43,258 nucleotides of DNA from the NCBI GenBank assembly GCA_029940475.1, contig JAPYUT010000026.1, positions 8,103-51,360 of the forward strand, in the 5' to 3' direction. Numbering within the stretch: position 1 is the first letter of the stretch; each line of letters begins with the position of its first letter. Origin of the DNA: Verrucomicrobiales bacterium. GTDB taxonomy: Bacteria > Verrucomicrobiota > Verrucomicrobiia > Verrucomicrobiales > DEV007. The notes below the pieces were generated by a model. That model was not told the origin of the DNA. It did not search any database and was given only the letters and a program-made list of their open reading frames with translations. Of the stretch, positions 8,254 to 19,297 are shown in pieces. Position numbers and translations under genes: made by a program.

Positions 8254-10386
8254 ATGCATCGCGCTTTCCCCACGTTTTCAGTCATTGCCGCCTTTTTTTC
8301 CGTGATTTGCGGGTTAAGCCATGCTGAGAAAAATGATGATCTTTTAGCCGGCCATCCGCGCCCTTCCTATGAGGGAGTTGAGGATATTGATGCCATGGCC
8401 GCCGCCCTGCGCAGCTCACTGGGCAAGCAGGAGCGCTATTCCTTCTCGCGCAGCTGGTGGCAGTGGGACCGGCTGCGCTGCCGATACGTGGACGGCGGGC
8501 GCAAGGACAAGGGGGCACTGAAGATCCTGCATGCCGCCTTCTCCGCGCTGATCCTCGACTGGCACGCCCGGCTCAAGGCAAAGGGTGAGGGTGACCTGCT
8601 TTACCTCTATTACACCAGCCTGAGCGGGGACAGCAAGGAGTCGCGGCTGGATGCCGGCGGGCGTGAGTTGCTGCGTGACCTGCACGGCGGCGGTTACCAC
8701 GGGGGCTGGGGCGGCGGCGCGCGCATGCGCATTTACCTGGAACTTGCCGCTCAGGGGGTGCTAACGAAAAAGGAAAAGGCGCGCTTTGGGGAAATCGTCC
8801 GCCAGAGCATGGAGGCACGCTTCATCGACTTCACCCAGAAGGCGCAGAGTGCCAACAACCACTCCTACGGCAATGCCGGGGGCATCGCCCTGGCACTGAA
8901 GCATTTTCCCGGCCTGCCGCAGGAGAAGCAGGCGCGCGCCTGGATCAACCGTATCTGGGCCTCGCTGGCCGACTTCGGTGACTGGAAGGAGTGGAACTAC
9001 TACCCCTACGGGCCGATCTTCCTGCACGGCATGATCGATATTGCCGAGTCGACTGGGCGCATCGAGAGCGAGAGTGCACTGATCAACGCGGTGGCACGCC
9101 GCTGCCTGGGCTTTGTCCACGGTGGCGGGGTGCGCGGCAATCCCAACTCCGGGGCGCCAACGCGCGAGGAGCTGGCAGGCCTCTATGCCGACCCGTGGAA
9201 CCTCGGCTACTACCAGGTGGAGCAACCGGCACGTGACGGGCACTTCTGGTACCGCATGGCAAAGCACTACCGCGACCCGCAATACCTGTGGGCCGCCGAG
9301 CAGGTGATCCTCGGCGGGCGACCGGCGGGCGGCAAGGTGCCGCAAGGATACCTCAAAGCCTACCGCAAGCGCTTTGACTGGTTTATTGAACGCGGCATTG
9401 AACCGAAGGAACCCGCCGGGGGAGCCGCTATCGGCCTGCTCAGTGCGGGCAAGGAGAAAATTCCCGAGCGGCTTTACCTCAATGCCGGGCGCTCACCGGG
9501 TGATCCAATCGCCGCGTTTTTTCTCTATCCCAAAAAGGATGAGCATCTCGACAATGTCTCAGGCCACCTCTACGAGTATTGCTTCGGCGGGGCCAAGCTG
9601 CTGCACTGCTCGGGCAAGTACAACAATGTCTACTCAGGCGACACACTGCGGGGCGGGGGCACAGGTGAAGAGAGCCTTGACCTGCTGCTGGTGATACACA
9701 AGCGGCACCCTTTCCCGCTGCATCCGGACCGCAGGGGTGATGAGCGCGACTTCATGCGGAGTGGCTCGATCACGCCCCTGCCGGGACTGCTCATCGCGGA
9801 AAACAACGACGCACGGGACAGCTTCGGCCAATTCGCCTTCAATAACTACTACGGGGAGGGAAGTCGCTGGATAAGGCGGGTTGTCCTCACCGCCGAGGGT
9901 GCGCTGGTGGTGGCCGACGAGTATGTCGGCGGCAAGGCACTCGGCGAGCAATACCGGGCAGGGCCGCTGTGGCATGTCGCCGTTGAGGGGGAGCAGAAGC
10001 TGACGGAGGCACAGGAAGCGTCCGGTAACTGGTTTGACGCTCCCGCCTTTGACCACGCCTGGTGGAGTGAGTCCGAGAGCCGCCTGCTGGTGGTTTTCTG
10101 CGATGATGGGAAGTCCGACTTCGGCACGCTGCCGCAAAAACATTCACAGGACACCCGGCCGAACCGTCTGGTTTTTGCCTCGCGAGCCATTGCCGGCGGG
10201 CGCCCCGAGCGTTTCCTCTCTGTGCTGGTGCCGCATCCTGCCGGGGTTCCGGCAGAGCGGGTTGCCGGGGGAATTGCCTGCAAGGTGAGTGATGCCGGGG
10301 TGTTTTCCGCGGATATTGGCGGGGTCGAGGTTGAGATTAAAGGCAGCAAGTGGTCGGTGCAACGTGCAGCACGAGGGATCAAGTGA
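8254..10386 (+). CDS. Large secreted protein, possible polysaccharide lyase-like fold, function unknown
   Basis: A 710-residue protein with a signal peptide (hydrophobic FPTFSVIAAFFSVICGLSHA, cleaved near residue 24). The first 400 residues look all-helical and carry aromatic and glycine motifs: SWWQWDRLR, GGGYHGGWGGGARM, NNHSYGNAGG and DPWNLGYYQVEQ. The last 270 residues look beta-rich, with long strands. A helical (alpha/alpha) toroid followed by a beta-sandwich is the layout of heparinase-, alginate- and chondroitin-type lyases, and NNHSYGN could hold asparagine/histidine/tyrosine active-site residues. I did not recognise a specific family, so the lyase idea is inference. It stands in a catabolic block next to a Gfo/Idh/MocA oxidoreductase, a sulfatase and a DUF1549 protein, which fits polysaccharide breakdown. 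Confidence 0.7.
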   Translation: MHRAFPTFSVIAAFFSVICGLSHAEKNDDLLAGHPRPSYEGVEDIDAMAAALRSSLGKQERYSFSRSWWQWDRLRCRYVDGGRKDKGALKILHAAFSALILDWHARLKAKGEGDLLYLYYTSLSGDSKESRLDAGGRELLRDLHGGGYHGGWGGGARMRIYLELAAQGVLTKKEKARFGEIVRQSMEARFIDFTQKAQSANNHSYGNAGGIALALKHFPGLPQEKQARAWINRIWASLADFGDWKEWNYYPYGPIFLHGMIDIAESTGRIESESALINAVARRCLGFVHGGGVRGNPNSGAPTREELAGLYADPWNLGYYQVEQPARDGHFWYRMAKHYRDPQYLWAAEQVILGGRPAGGKVPQGYLKAYRKRFDWFIERGIEPKEPAGGAAIGLLSAGKEKIPERLYLNAGRSPGDPIAAFFLYPKKDEHLDNVSGHLYEYCFGGAKLLHCSGKYNNVYSGDTLRGGGTGEESLDLLLVIHKRHPFPLHPDRRGDERDFMRSGSITPLPGLLIAENNDARDSFGQFAFNNYYGEGSRWIRRVVLTAEGALVVADEYVGGKALGEQYRAGPLWHVAVEGEQKLTEAQEASGNWFDAPAFDHAWWSESESRLLVVFCDDGKSDFGTLPQKHSQDTRPNRLVFASRAIAGGRPERFLSVLVPHPAGVPAERVAGGIACKVSDAGVFSADIGGVEVEIKGSKWSVQRAARGIK

Positions 10387-10494
10387 GGCCGTGTCCCGGG
10401 AGGATTTCCCCTTTGCCGTTTCGGGGCTTTACCTGCTCATTGCCGACGGTTAAAATGCCACATCTGCGATCCCAAGGATAAGCAACCTGCTATT

Positions 10495-13376
10495 TTGAAC
10501 TTAAGCCGAAAACTTCACCTTGTTGCCGCCTGCCTTACGGGCATGGCGTGTTTCATGGTGTTCCTTGAGGATGCCGCTGCGCGCACCTGGACCGCGGTGG
10601 ACGGCCGCAAGCTGGAGGCCGAGTTTATTGGCACCAAGGGGGACAAGCTGTTGCTCTTGCGTGATGCCGATCGCCAGGGCTTCGCGCTGGACCTGGACAA
10701 GGTGTCCGAGGGCGACCGCAAGTGGGTGAGGGAGCAGATGGAAGGCACTGAGGAGCGGGCGGGGCGCAACTGGTGGTCGCTGCAACCGATCGCCAAGCAG
10801 CAACCCCCGGCAGCCGGTGACACGGACTGGGTGAGTAATGAAGTGGATGCCTTTATCCTGGCAAGGCTCAGCAAGGAAAAGTTGCAGCCTTCGCCAAGGG
10901 CCACACCGCGCGCGCAGGTTCGCCGCCTTTATTTTGACTTAATCGGCATGCCGCCTTCCCCGGAAGAGGTCAGCGCCTTTGAGCAGGACCCCTCTGATGC
11001 CGCCTATCTTGCCATCGTCGACAAGCTGCTCGCCTCTGCCCATTACGGTGAGCGCTGGGGCAGGCACTGGCTGGACGTGGCGCGCTTCGGCGAGAGTGAC
11101 GGCTTTGAGCGCAATAGTCCGCGCAACAACCTGTGGCCTTTTCGCGACTGGGTGATCAAGGCATTCAATGATGACATGCCCTATGACGAGTTTGTCCGCA
11201 TGCAGATTGCCGGTGACCTGCTCAAGCCCGGTGCGGAGGGCAAGGCGGCGGTGGCTTTCCTGGCAGCAGGGCTACACAACACCACTGTCGGCGGCAGTGA
11301 GTTCATGAAGAAAACGGCCCGTCAGGATGAGCTTGAGGAGATCGCCGGTGCAGTGGGGCAGAGCTTTGTCGGCCTTACCGTCAACTGTGCGCGTTGTCAT
11401 GACCACAAGTATGACCCGATTACCCAGAAGGAGTATTACCAGATGACCTCGGCACTGGCGGGAGTCTTTCACGGCGACCAGCAGGTGCAGGTCATTGTCG
11501 ATGCGGGGAAACTGGCCGCGGCGCAAAAGGCACTGAAGGGGACGGAGGAAAAGATCGCGCTGATCGACAAGGTGGCACGCGGCAAGGTGCTGGAGGCCCG
11601 CAAGTCAGCACCCGCGGCAGCACAACCGCAGGCGCCGAAGCCTTATGCGCAATGGGAATTTGAAGGAAATCTGCGTGACAGCGTGGGCAAGCTGCACGGT
11701 GAGGCTTCCGGCGGCGCGCGCGTGGAGAATGGTGCCCTGGTGCTCAATGGCGGGGATGCCTTTGTCAGGACGGTCGCCATCGACAGGGACATCACCGAGA
11801 AGACCCTTGAGGCATGGGCGATCCTTGATAACCTCAACCAACGCGGAGGGGCCTTGATCAGCCTGCAGACGACCAATGGCAGCAACTTTGATGGCATCGT
11901 CTATGGCGAGCGCACAGCCCGGGCATGGATGTCGGGCAGTGAGACCTTCAAGCGCAGTGCTGTCCACGGCGGGCCGGCCGAGGGTGAGGCAGACAAGAAG
12001 CCGGTGCATGTCGCGATCGTTTATCATGCCGATGGCAGCATCGCCCGCTACCGCAACGGGTTGCCCTATGACAAGACCTACAAGACAGGACTGGCAAAAC
12101 ACAACAAGGGGTCCTCACAGTTTATCTTCGGCATGCGGCATGGCACAGGGCCGGGGAAAGGACGAATGCTCTCAGGAAAGATCCTGCGTGCGCAGTTTTA
12201 CGACCGGGCGCTCTCAGCTGCAGCCGTTGCCGCCTCGGCGGGGATCGAGAGTAACTTTATTTCGGATGAGCAAATACTGGCAGCCCTTACTACCGGTAAG
12301 CGGCAGGAGCGCTCGCGCCTTAAGGCAGAGGCGGACAAGTGGCGTGAGGAGGTCAAGCGGCACAATTCATCCGGCAAGCGAACCATCTACACGGTCGCCG
12401 CACGGGGCAACCCCGGGGTGACTCACCTGCTTAACCGGGGGCATGCCCTGCAGCCGAAGGATCCGGTCAACCCGGGATCAATAGCCGCGGTTTCAGGTCC
12501 CTCCGCTGACTTTGAGCTGGAGCAGAATGCCCCGGACTCCGCGCGGCGAAGAAAACTCGCGCAGTGGATCACCCATCCGGACAACCCGCTCTTAACCCGT
12601 GTCATCGTCAACCGCCTCTGGCATCACCACTTTGGCAGCGGCCTGATAGAGACTCCCAATGACCTTGGCTATAACGGCGGGCAGCCCAGCCACCCGGGGC
12701 TTCTTGACTGGCTGGCACTGAAGCTCAAGGAGGGCGGCTATCGACTCAAGGCGATGCAGCGCATTATGGTGGGTTCAAGTGCCTACCGGCAGGCTTCCAC
12801 GCCAAACGCTGCGGCGATTTCTGTTGATGCGGACAACCGCCTGTTGTGGCGCAAGTCACCGGTGCGACTTGATGCCGAGAGCCTGCGTGACTCAATGCTT
12901 GAGGTATCCGGGAAACTCAATACCAAGATGGGAGGCCCTGGATTCCGCGATGTCACCAGCCGCTCGCTGGATGGCACCACCTATTACACGCCCTTTGACA
13001 AGGAGGACGCTGAGTTGAACCGCAGGACTGTCTATCGCTTCAGCCCGAGGGGCAGGCGCAGCGCGATTCTTGATGCCTTCGATTGTCCCGACCCGTCGAC
13101 CGCCGCGCCGAGACGTTCCGTGACCACTACACCATTGCAGGCGCTTTCCCTGCTCAACAATGCCTTTGTCCTGCGCATGGCCGGCGGACTTGCCGGGCGC
13201 CTGGAGAAACAATCCGGCGGGGATGTCGGCAAACAGGTTGAGCTTGCCTATGCCCTGGCCTATGGGCGCGCGCCGGATGCTGAGGAAAAGGGACTTGCCG
13301 GTGAACTTGTCACAGCACACGGGCTGAGTGCGCTGTGCCGGGTATTGTTTAACAGTAATGAATTTGTCGTGATCGA

Positions 13377-13380
<4 letters not shown>
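10495..13380 (+). CDS. SHD1-DUF1549-LamG-DUF1553 secreted protein
   Basis: A 961-residue protein starting at TTG 10495. The TTG is preferred because it supplies the basic n-region (NLSRKLH) of a signal peptide ending near AAA-R30. Domains: SHD1 (about 30-82, RTWTAVDGRKLEAEFIG), DUF1549 (about 115-320) with the conserved CARCHDH motif near residue 298, an inserted LamG/concanavalin-like module (about 382-570) and DUF1553 (about 680-950, starting near RRKLAQWITHPDNPLLTR). Unlike the relative at 37586 it has no PSD1 cytochrome c domain. Such proteins are abundant in Planctomycetota and Verrucomicrobiota and are usually paired with DUF1501 proteins; their biochemistry is not firmly established. 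LamG suggests carbohydrate binding. The stop overlaps the ATG of the DUF1501 gene (ATGA), so translation is coupled. Confidence 0.9.
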
Positions 13381-14807
<1,427 letters not shown>

Positions 14808-14816
14808 CTGAAGCTC

Positions 14817-14850
14817 TCCTGCAGGCAGCAGGATAAGGGGCAGGCTTTTT
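14817..14850. terminator. Candidate terminator between convergent genes
   Basis: A perfect 6-bp stem, TCCTGC (14817-14822) and GCAGGA (14828-14833) with a 5-base loop, is followed on the forward strand by CTTTTT at 14845-14850. It lies between the stop codons of the DUF1501 gene and the oppositely oriented sulfatase gene. The T-run is 11 bases beyond the stem, so it is not a textbook Rho-independent terminator. Confidence 0.35.
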
Positions 14851-16228
14851 AACCTTCCTCGAAATCGGGATTCTTCTCGCTTGGCACGGGGGCCCTGGTG
14901 CGGCTGCGCCAGGACTTGAGCCTGGCATGCATTGACTTTGCCTTTTCAGGCAGGGAGGTGGCAAGGTTGCGCTTTTCACCGATATCCTCACCCAGGTTGA
15001 AAAGTTCCAGTCGGCCATCCTCAAAATACTCAATGAGCTTCCAGTCGCCGTGGCGGATGACACCGCACGGGCGTGCGCGGAACAGGGCATCGGGTTGCTC
15101 GTCGTTGCGCTGGTAGCTTTGCAGGTAGGCGGGGAAGTGCCAGTAGATGGAGCGCTCGGCAATTGCCTCACCCTTGAAGAGGGGCAGCAGGTTGACCCCG
15201 TCCTGGATTTGGCCTGCAGGGAGCTTGCCCCCGCAGATTGCCCGGATGGTGGGGTGCAGGTCAACGGCGGCAATGGGGATGGAGCAGCTGGTGCCCGGCT
15301 TGACGACTCCCGGCCAATTGACAAAGAAGGGCACACGGATGCCGCCCTCATAGTAGGTTCCCTTGTATCCCTTGAGCGGGTGCATGGAGGTGGCCGGCCC
15401 GTAACCACCATTGTCCGAGCCGAACAGGATGACCGTGTTGTCCTTGAGCTTTAATTCGTTGAGCTTTGCAATGATGCGGCCGACCCCGTCATCAACACTC
15501 TTGATCATGCCGCCCATGATGGCGTGGTTGTGCAGTTTTCCGGGTTTCTTGGCGGCGAAGTATTTGCGGTCTTTTTCCTTGGCTTGAAGCGGGGTGTGTA
15601 CTGCGAAGTGGGTGAGGTAGACCAGCCAGGGTTTTTTCCGGTTACTCTCAATGAAGCGGATGGCCTCCTCACTGAGCCGATCGGTCAGGTATTCATCCTT
15701 TGGAGCATTCTTTAGGCCGGCAACCTTGCCGTGTGGAGGCAGATATCCCCTGGGAGGGCTTCCGGAATGTCCGCCTCCGATGTTGAGGTCAAAGCCGTAG
15801 GGCAGGGGGTCTTTGCTCAGGTGCCATTTGCCAAGTGTTGCGGTGGTGTAGCCGGATTTCCGGGCACATTCAGCCCAGGTAATGATCTCAGGGAGCAGGG
15901 TGTCTGTGCCGGGGATGTGCTTCAGGCGGCGGTGCGCACTCTTGCCGCGCGGTCCTGTTCCGACATTGTAGATTTCGTGGCGCGGGCTGTATTGGCCCGA
16001 GAGCATGCAGGCACGCGAGGGTGCGCAGTTGGCAGCGCCCGCGTAGGCGTCAGAAAAGACCATGCCCTGCGCGGCGAGCTTGTCGAGGTGAGGAGTCTCG
16101 TAAAAATCCGACCCGGCGTAGCTTGTGTCCCGCCAACCGAAATCATCAAGGTAGATGAAGAGGATATTCGGACGCTCAGTTCCATGGCAGAGGGCACAGA
16201 ACAGAAGCAGCAGGATCGGTGCACGCAT
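14849..16228 (-). CDS. Secreted type I sulfatase (formylglycine-dependent)
   Basis: A 459-residue protein with a signal peptide (MRAPILLLLFCALCHG). The metal-binding LDD at residues 27-29 in NILFIYLDDFGW and the catalytic motif C68-A-P-S-R72 are intact. The cysteine would be oxidised to formylglycine by a sulfatase-maturing enzyme, which is not in this window. Downstream motifs GKWHL and FGSDNGGYGP complete the S1 sulfatase signature. It removes sulfate esters, most likely from sulfated polysaccharides, in the periplasm or outside the cell. The gene lies 52 bases after the DUF1080 gene on the same strand, so both are probably one transcript. It is convergent with the DUF1501 gene. The sugar and linkage attacked cannot be read from the sequence. 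Confidence 0.93.
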   Translation of the reverse strand: MRAPILLLLFCALCHGTERPNILFIYLDDFGWRDTSYAGSDFYETPHLDKLAAQGMVFSDAYAGAANCAPSRACMLSGQYSPRHEIYNVGTGPRGKSAHRRLKHIPGTDTLLPEIITWAECARKSGYTTATLGKWHLSKDPLPYGFDLNIGGGHSGSPPRGYLPPHGKVAGLKNAPKDEYLTDRLSEEAIRFIESNRKKPWLVYLTHFAVHTPLQAKEKDRKYFAAKKPGKLHNHAIMGGMIKSVDDGVGRIIAKLNELKLKDNTVILFGSDNGGYGPATSMHPLKGYKGTYYEGGIRVPFFVNWPGVVKPGTSCSIPIAAVDLHPTIRAICGGKLPAGQIQDGVNLLPLFKGEAIAERSIYWHFPAYLQSYQRNDEQPDALFRARPCGVIRHGDWKLIEYFEDGRLELFNLGEDIGEKRNLATSLPEKAKSMHARLKSWRSRTRAPVPSEKNPDFEEG

Positions 16229-16280
16229 GGCGAGGAAAGGGGAGATGTTCCTTTAGGTTCTTAACAGATGTTTAACCGGC

Positions 16281-17114
16281 CTAGAGTTGCTTGATGCGGA
16301 TATTACGCCACTGGACGGTGAACGGACCGGCTTTTTTGCCAATGCCGTGTACCTGCAGTCCAATAAGGCCCTTGGAGTGGGTCTTGTAGATGGGCTCGTC
16401 GGTAAGGTCGGCAATGGCGGTCCCGTTGATCCAGGTCTGGATGCGAGGTCCCTTGGCGACAATGCGGTATTTGTTCCACTCGCCATCCTTGAAATGCTTG
16501 TGTGGCTTGAGCTCAGCCTTTGGAGTGAGCCAACCGCGACCCGTTGCCTCACCATATACATATCCCGCCTCGGCACCTTTTGCGCCACTGGCCTCAATCT
16601 CGACCTGCGGGCCATTGACCCTTCCGCCGTACTGGGCCTTGGGGTTCTTGAGCTGTGAGCGGATCTGCACGCCTGAGTTGAGTTGGTTGTGGCACTTCAC
16701 CTCAAACTCCAGTTCAAAATCGCCGTAGAGTTTGTCCGTGCACAGGAATGAGTTGCCGCTTCCCTTCGCAGTGGTTCCCAGGATTGCGCCGTCCTTGATA
16801 ACATAGGTGGCAAAACCGCTTTTCACCTGCCATCCGGCAAGGGTCTTGGTGTCGGGAGTAAAAAGGGATTTCCAATCGCCCTTGTTCTTTGCGGGTTTCC
16901 CGGAGGCGTCCTTGTCGAGGTTTACCTGGATCCACTTGGCAAGCGTCGAGCTGCCCCTGCCGTAGTTGCCCGGCAATAGTCGCAGATCGCGGGTCTGGCG
17001 TACGGGTGGATCACCCCAGTGGTCGGGGAAGCCCTTACCATTGGGTGCTTTTGCGGCATAAGCGGCAGGCAGAATGGCAAGGATGATGAGCAGGGATAGG
17101 GCCTTTATTTTCAT
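16281..17114 (-). CDS. Secreted DUF1080 (3-keto-disaccharide hydrolase-type) protein
   Basis: A 277-residue protein when started at the ATG at 17112-17114, which gives a clean signal peptide (MKIKALSLLIILAILPAAYA). An earlier in-frame ATG at 17201 would add 29 residues before it. The DUF1080 domain covers about residues 85-275 and is a concanavalin-like beta-sandwich. Typical motifs are SLFTPDTKTLAGW, LYGDFELEFEVKCHNQLNSG and GLIGLQVHG. Some members bind or hydrolyse 3-keto-glycosides; others are uncharacterised. It is the first gene of a probable two-gene operon with the sulfatase. The second DUF1080 protein in this window (22605-23399) is only distantly similar. Confidence 0.88.
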   Translation of the reverse strand: MKIKALSLLIILAILPAAYAAKAPNGKGFPDHWGDPPVRQTRDLRLLPGNYGRGSSTLAKWIQVNLDKDASGKPAKNKGDWKSLFTPDTKTLAGWQVKSGFATYVIKDGAILGTTAKGSGNSFLCTDKLYGDFELEFEVKCHNQLNSGVQIRSQLKNPKAQYGGRVNGPQVEIEASGAKGAEAGYVYGEATGRGWLTPKAELKPHKHFKDGEWNKYRIVAKGPRIQTWINGTAIADLTDEPIYKTHSKGLIGLQVHGIGKKAGPFTVQWRNIRIKQL

Positions 17115-17351
17115 TGGTAGTGTGTATTGCAACGCCAGATTAAGGGGAAACCTTGCCAAGGTCGATCCTGAAAACGAGATTTTAATGATGCAACCATTCA
17201 ATATATGGGCAGCGCTTTCCCGTGGTTACAAGGACAGGATTATCTCCCTGCAAGAAAACCTTGCGAGTTGGAGCGCGCCTTTTTAGGTTGCGATGAACTC
17301 CTGTATGCCCGGCTATAAAGTCCGGCGAGGAGATGGTTTCAGTGCTTTACG

Positions 17352-18680
17352 ATGTCCAAGTCCTCTTCACGCAGTGAGTCCGTTGAGTTCCAGTTTGAAC
17401 TTGATATTGGGGAGAGTGTCCCTCCGGAGCCGCTTCCGGAGTTACAGAAGAAGGAGGGGGATGCTGAGGAGGAATGTATTGTCGTCAAGCGGAAGGCCAA
17501 GAAAGCTTCATCCGGCAAGGCGTCCAGTGACTTGGCGGTGAGGGAAAAGGAGGCTGAGCCCGGGCAGGAGATCGACAAGGCTGGGTTCAAGCCGAGGAAA
17601 CTCGACGGGACGGCCGGGCGGGAGACTCCCGGTTCAGGCGGGCTGGATGCGACGTCCGATGATCTGGCGGTGCGTTGTGAACGCCGTGAGTTGGCAGGAT
17701 TGGGCAGGCAGCGAGATTCTGAAAATACTATTGTCGGGATCAGGCATGAAGGTGCGCTCCGGCATTGTGTCTCACTGTTTCGGGATCTTGCAGGGCGGGT
17801 GGAGTTTGCCCGCATGGGACGCAACAAGGTGGTCATTGCAATTGCTCTTACCGTAATAGTCCTGGGCCTGGTGCGCTGGCTGTTGGTGGCCTCATCAGAG
17901 GAGGAGAGTTTGATGGCGGGTGCCGGGAACGGGGAAGCCGCGCAAGGTGCAGCTAAAGCCGACCCTGGCGGTATTGCCGACCCTGGTTACGGCACGGTGG
18001 GCGGACTGCTTAAGGCGCAAAGCGGAGAAAGTGATGCAGACATGAAGTTGCGGGCGGGGGATACCCTGAGGAGATTTTTCAAGGCGCAAGATCCATCCGA
18101 GATGATCCGTTTCATTCGTGATCCCGAGCGCGTGAAACCGCTTACCGATGATTATTATGCGCGCCATGGGTTCGCAATGCCATCCCTTGATGAGATCGTT
18201 CGTTTCCAGGAGATAATGATCAAGCTCAAGGTCTTTCTCATTGCGGACATTACCCTGGAGGGAAAGGGAGTGAATTCCGCACATACTGTGGTGTTGCAGG
18301 ATGCCGGGCACGGGTTTGTTGTCGATTGGGAGACATACGTTTGCTACAATCCCATGGAGTGGGACGATTTTTACAGGAAGCGTCCAGAGGGGGTGATTGC
18401 CTTCAGGGTTCTTGCCACACTTGACCATAACCCCGGGTTTGCGTTTCCCGGCCAAGCGGAATGGATTTGTGTTAGGATGATCGGGCGCGATTCAGATGAG
18501 GAAATTTACGGCTATGTCCGGACAGGGACCGACATTGCACTGAGGATGCAGGAGATGCTGGCGGATGAATGGGAATTTCCCTGTATCCTGAAGTTGCAGT
18601 TTCCGCAGCAGGGAAAGGGTGGTGACCGGCAGGTGCACATCAGGGACCTTGTCATGGAGAACTGGATCAAGGTTCAATAG
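17352..18680 (+). CDS. Single-pass membrane protein of unknown function
   Basis: A 442-residue protein. The first 150 residues are charged, rich in E, K, S and P, and probably disordered. One hydrophobic helix lies at about 157-180 (VVIAIALTVIVLGLVRWLLV). A second low-complexity stretch follows. The C-terminal part (about 220-442) looks like a folded alpha/beta domain with GFVVDWETYVCYNPMEWDDF and a tryptophan- and aromatic-rich strand pattern. With no signal peptide, the N-terminus should be cytoplasmic and the C-terminal domain outside. I do not recognise the family. It is preceded by 237 bases shared with the divergent DUF1080 gene; GAGGAG at 17329 is too far from the ATG to be a normal ribosome binding site. 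Confidence 0.7.
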   Translation: MSKSSSRSESVEFQFELDIGESVPPEPLPELQKKEGDAEEECIVVKRKAKKASSGKASSDLAVREKEAEPGQEIDKAGFKPRKLDGTAGRETPGSGGLDATSDDLAVRCERRELAGLGRQRDSENTIVGIRHEGALRHCVSLFRDLAGRVEFARMGRNKVVIAIALTVIVLGLVRWLLVASSEEESLMAGAGNGEAAQGAAKADPGGIADPGYGTVGGLLKAQSGESDADMKLRAGDTLRRFFKAQDPSEMIRFIRDPERVKPLTDDYYARHGFAMPSLDEIVRFQEIMIKLKVFLIADITLEGKGVNSAHTVVLQDAGHGFVVDWETYVCYNPMEWDDFYRKRPEGVIAFRVLATLDHNPGFAFPGQAEWICVRMIGRDSDEEIYGYVRTGTDIALRMQEMLADEWEFPCILKLQFPQQGKGGDRQVHIRDLVMENWIKVQ

Positions 18681-18764
18681 CGGGATTGGCATCGTGGGGA
18701 GATTGCGAGTTGACCTTGCCGGATCAGGAGACCGGGTTTTGCTATGCAGCGCTGCTCACTTGTG

Positions 18765-18793
18765 TTTACAAATAGACACGATGGGTGTATAGA
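18765..18793 (+). promoter_or_regulatory. Candidate sigma-70 promoter of the ACT-domain gene
   Basis: TTTACA at 18765-18770 and TATAGA at 18788-18793 are separated by exactly 17 bases. Transcription would start near 18800, 12 bases before the ATG at 18812. The position argues against the in-frame GTG at 18785, which would lie inside the promoter. Confidence 0.5.
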
Positions 18794-18811
18794 TTATACC
18801 TTCTCGAGAAC

Positions 18812-19288
18812 ATGGCGGACGAGCTTATCGGTAATGAGGGTGCCCCGGCAATCACCGGGGATGCGGTAAGACAGCTTTCAGTAATGCTGGAAAACCGCAT
18901 TGGGGCGTTGCACTCGATGATCAAGCTGATCAACGACTCAGGTATCTATGTCCTCGGGTTCAGTGTGCAGGACTCGTTTGATGTGACCATCCTCCGGCTT
19001 GTCCTTACTGACCCTGATACGATCGAGACGATGTTCATGGAACGGGGGATTGCCTTTACTGACAACAAGATCGTGGTTGTGCAGCTGGATGCCGGAGCCA
19101 GTTCGCTTGCCAATTGCCTTGGTGCATTGTCAAGCTCTGAGACAAATGTCCATATCAGTTACCCCTTGCTTGCCCGTCCGGGAGATTATCCGCTGTTGGC
19201 GATCAGTGTGGATGACCCCGACTTTGCATCGTTTACATTGCAGAACCAGGGCTTCAAACTGTTATTCCAGAACGACCTGAGCAGGTAA
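18812..19288 (+). CDS. Stand-alone tandem ACT-domain protein
   Basis: A 158-residue protein. Residues about 17-85 form an ACT domain (QLSVMLENRIGALHSMIKLI is a typical beta-alpha start), and a second, weaker ACT-like unit follows to the end (SYPLLARPGDYPLLAISVDD). No catalytic domain is attached, so it is probably a small-molecule sensor, perhaps for an amino acid, acting on a partner protein. ATG 18812 is chosen because a promoter candidate overlaps the alternative GTG at 18785. It is convergent with the HAD hydrolase gene, whose stop lies nine bases away. The ligand and partner are unknown. Confidence 0.75.
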   Translation: MADELIGNEGAPAITGDAVRQLSVMLENRIGALHSMIKLINDSGIYVLGFSVQDSFDVTILRLVLTDPDTIETMFMERGIAFTDNKIVVVQLDAGASSLANCLGALSSSETNVHISYPLLARPGDYPLLAISVDDPDFASFTLQNQGFKLLFQNDLSR

Positions 19289-19297
19289 GGAGTCCTG

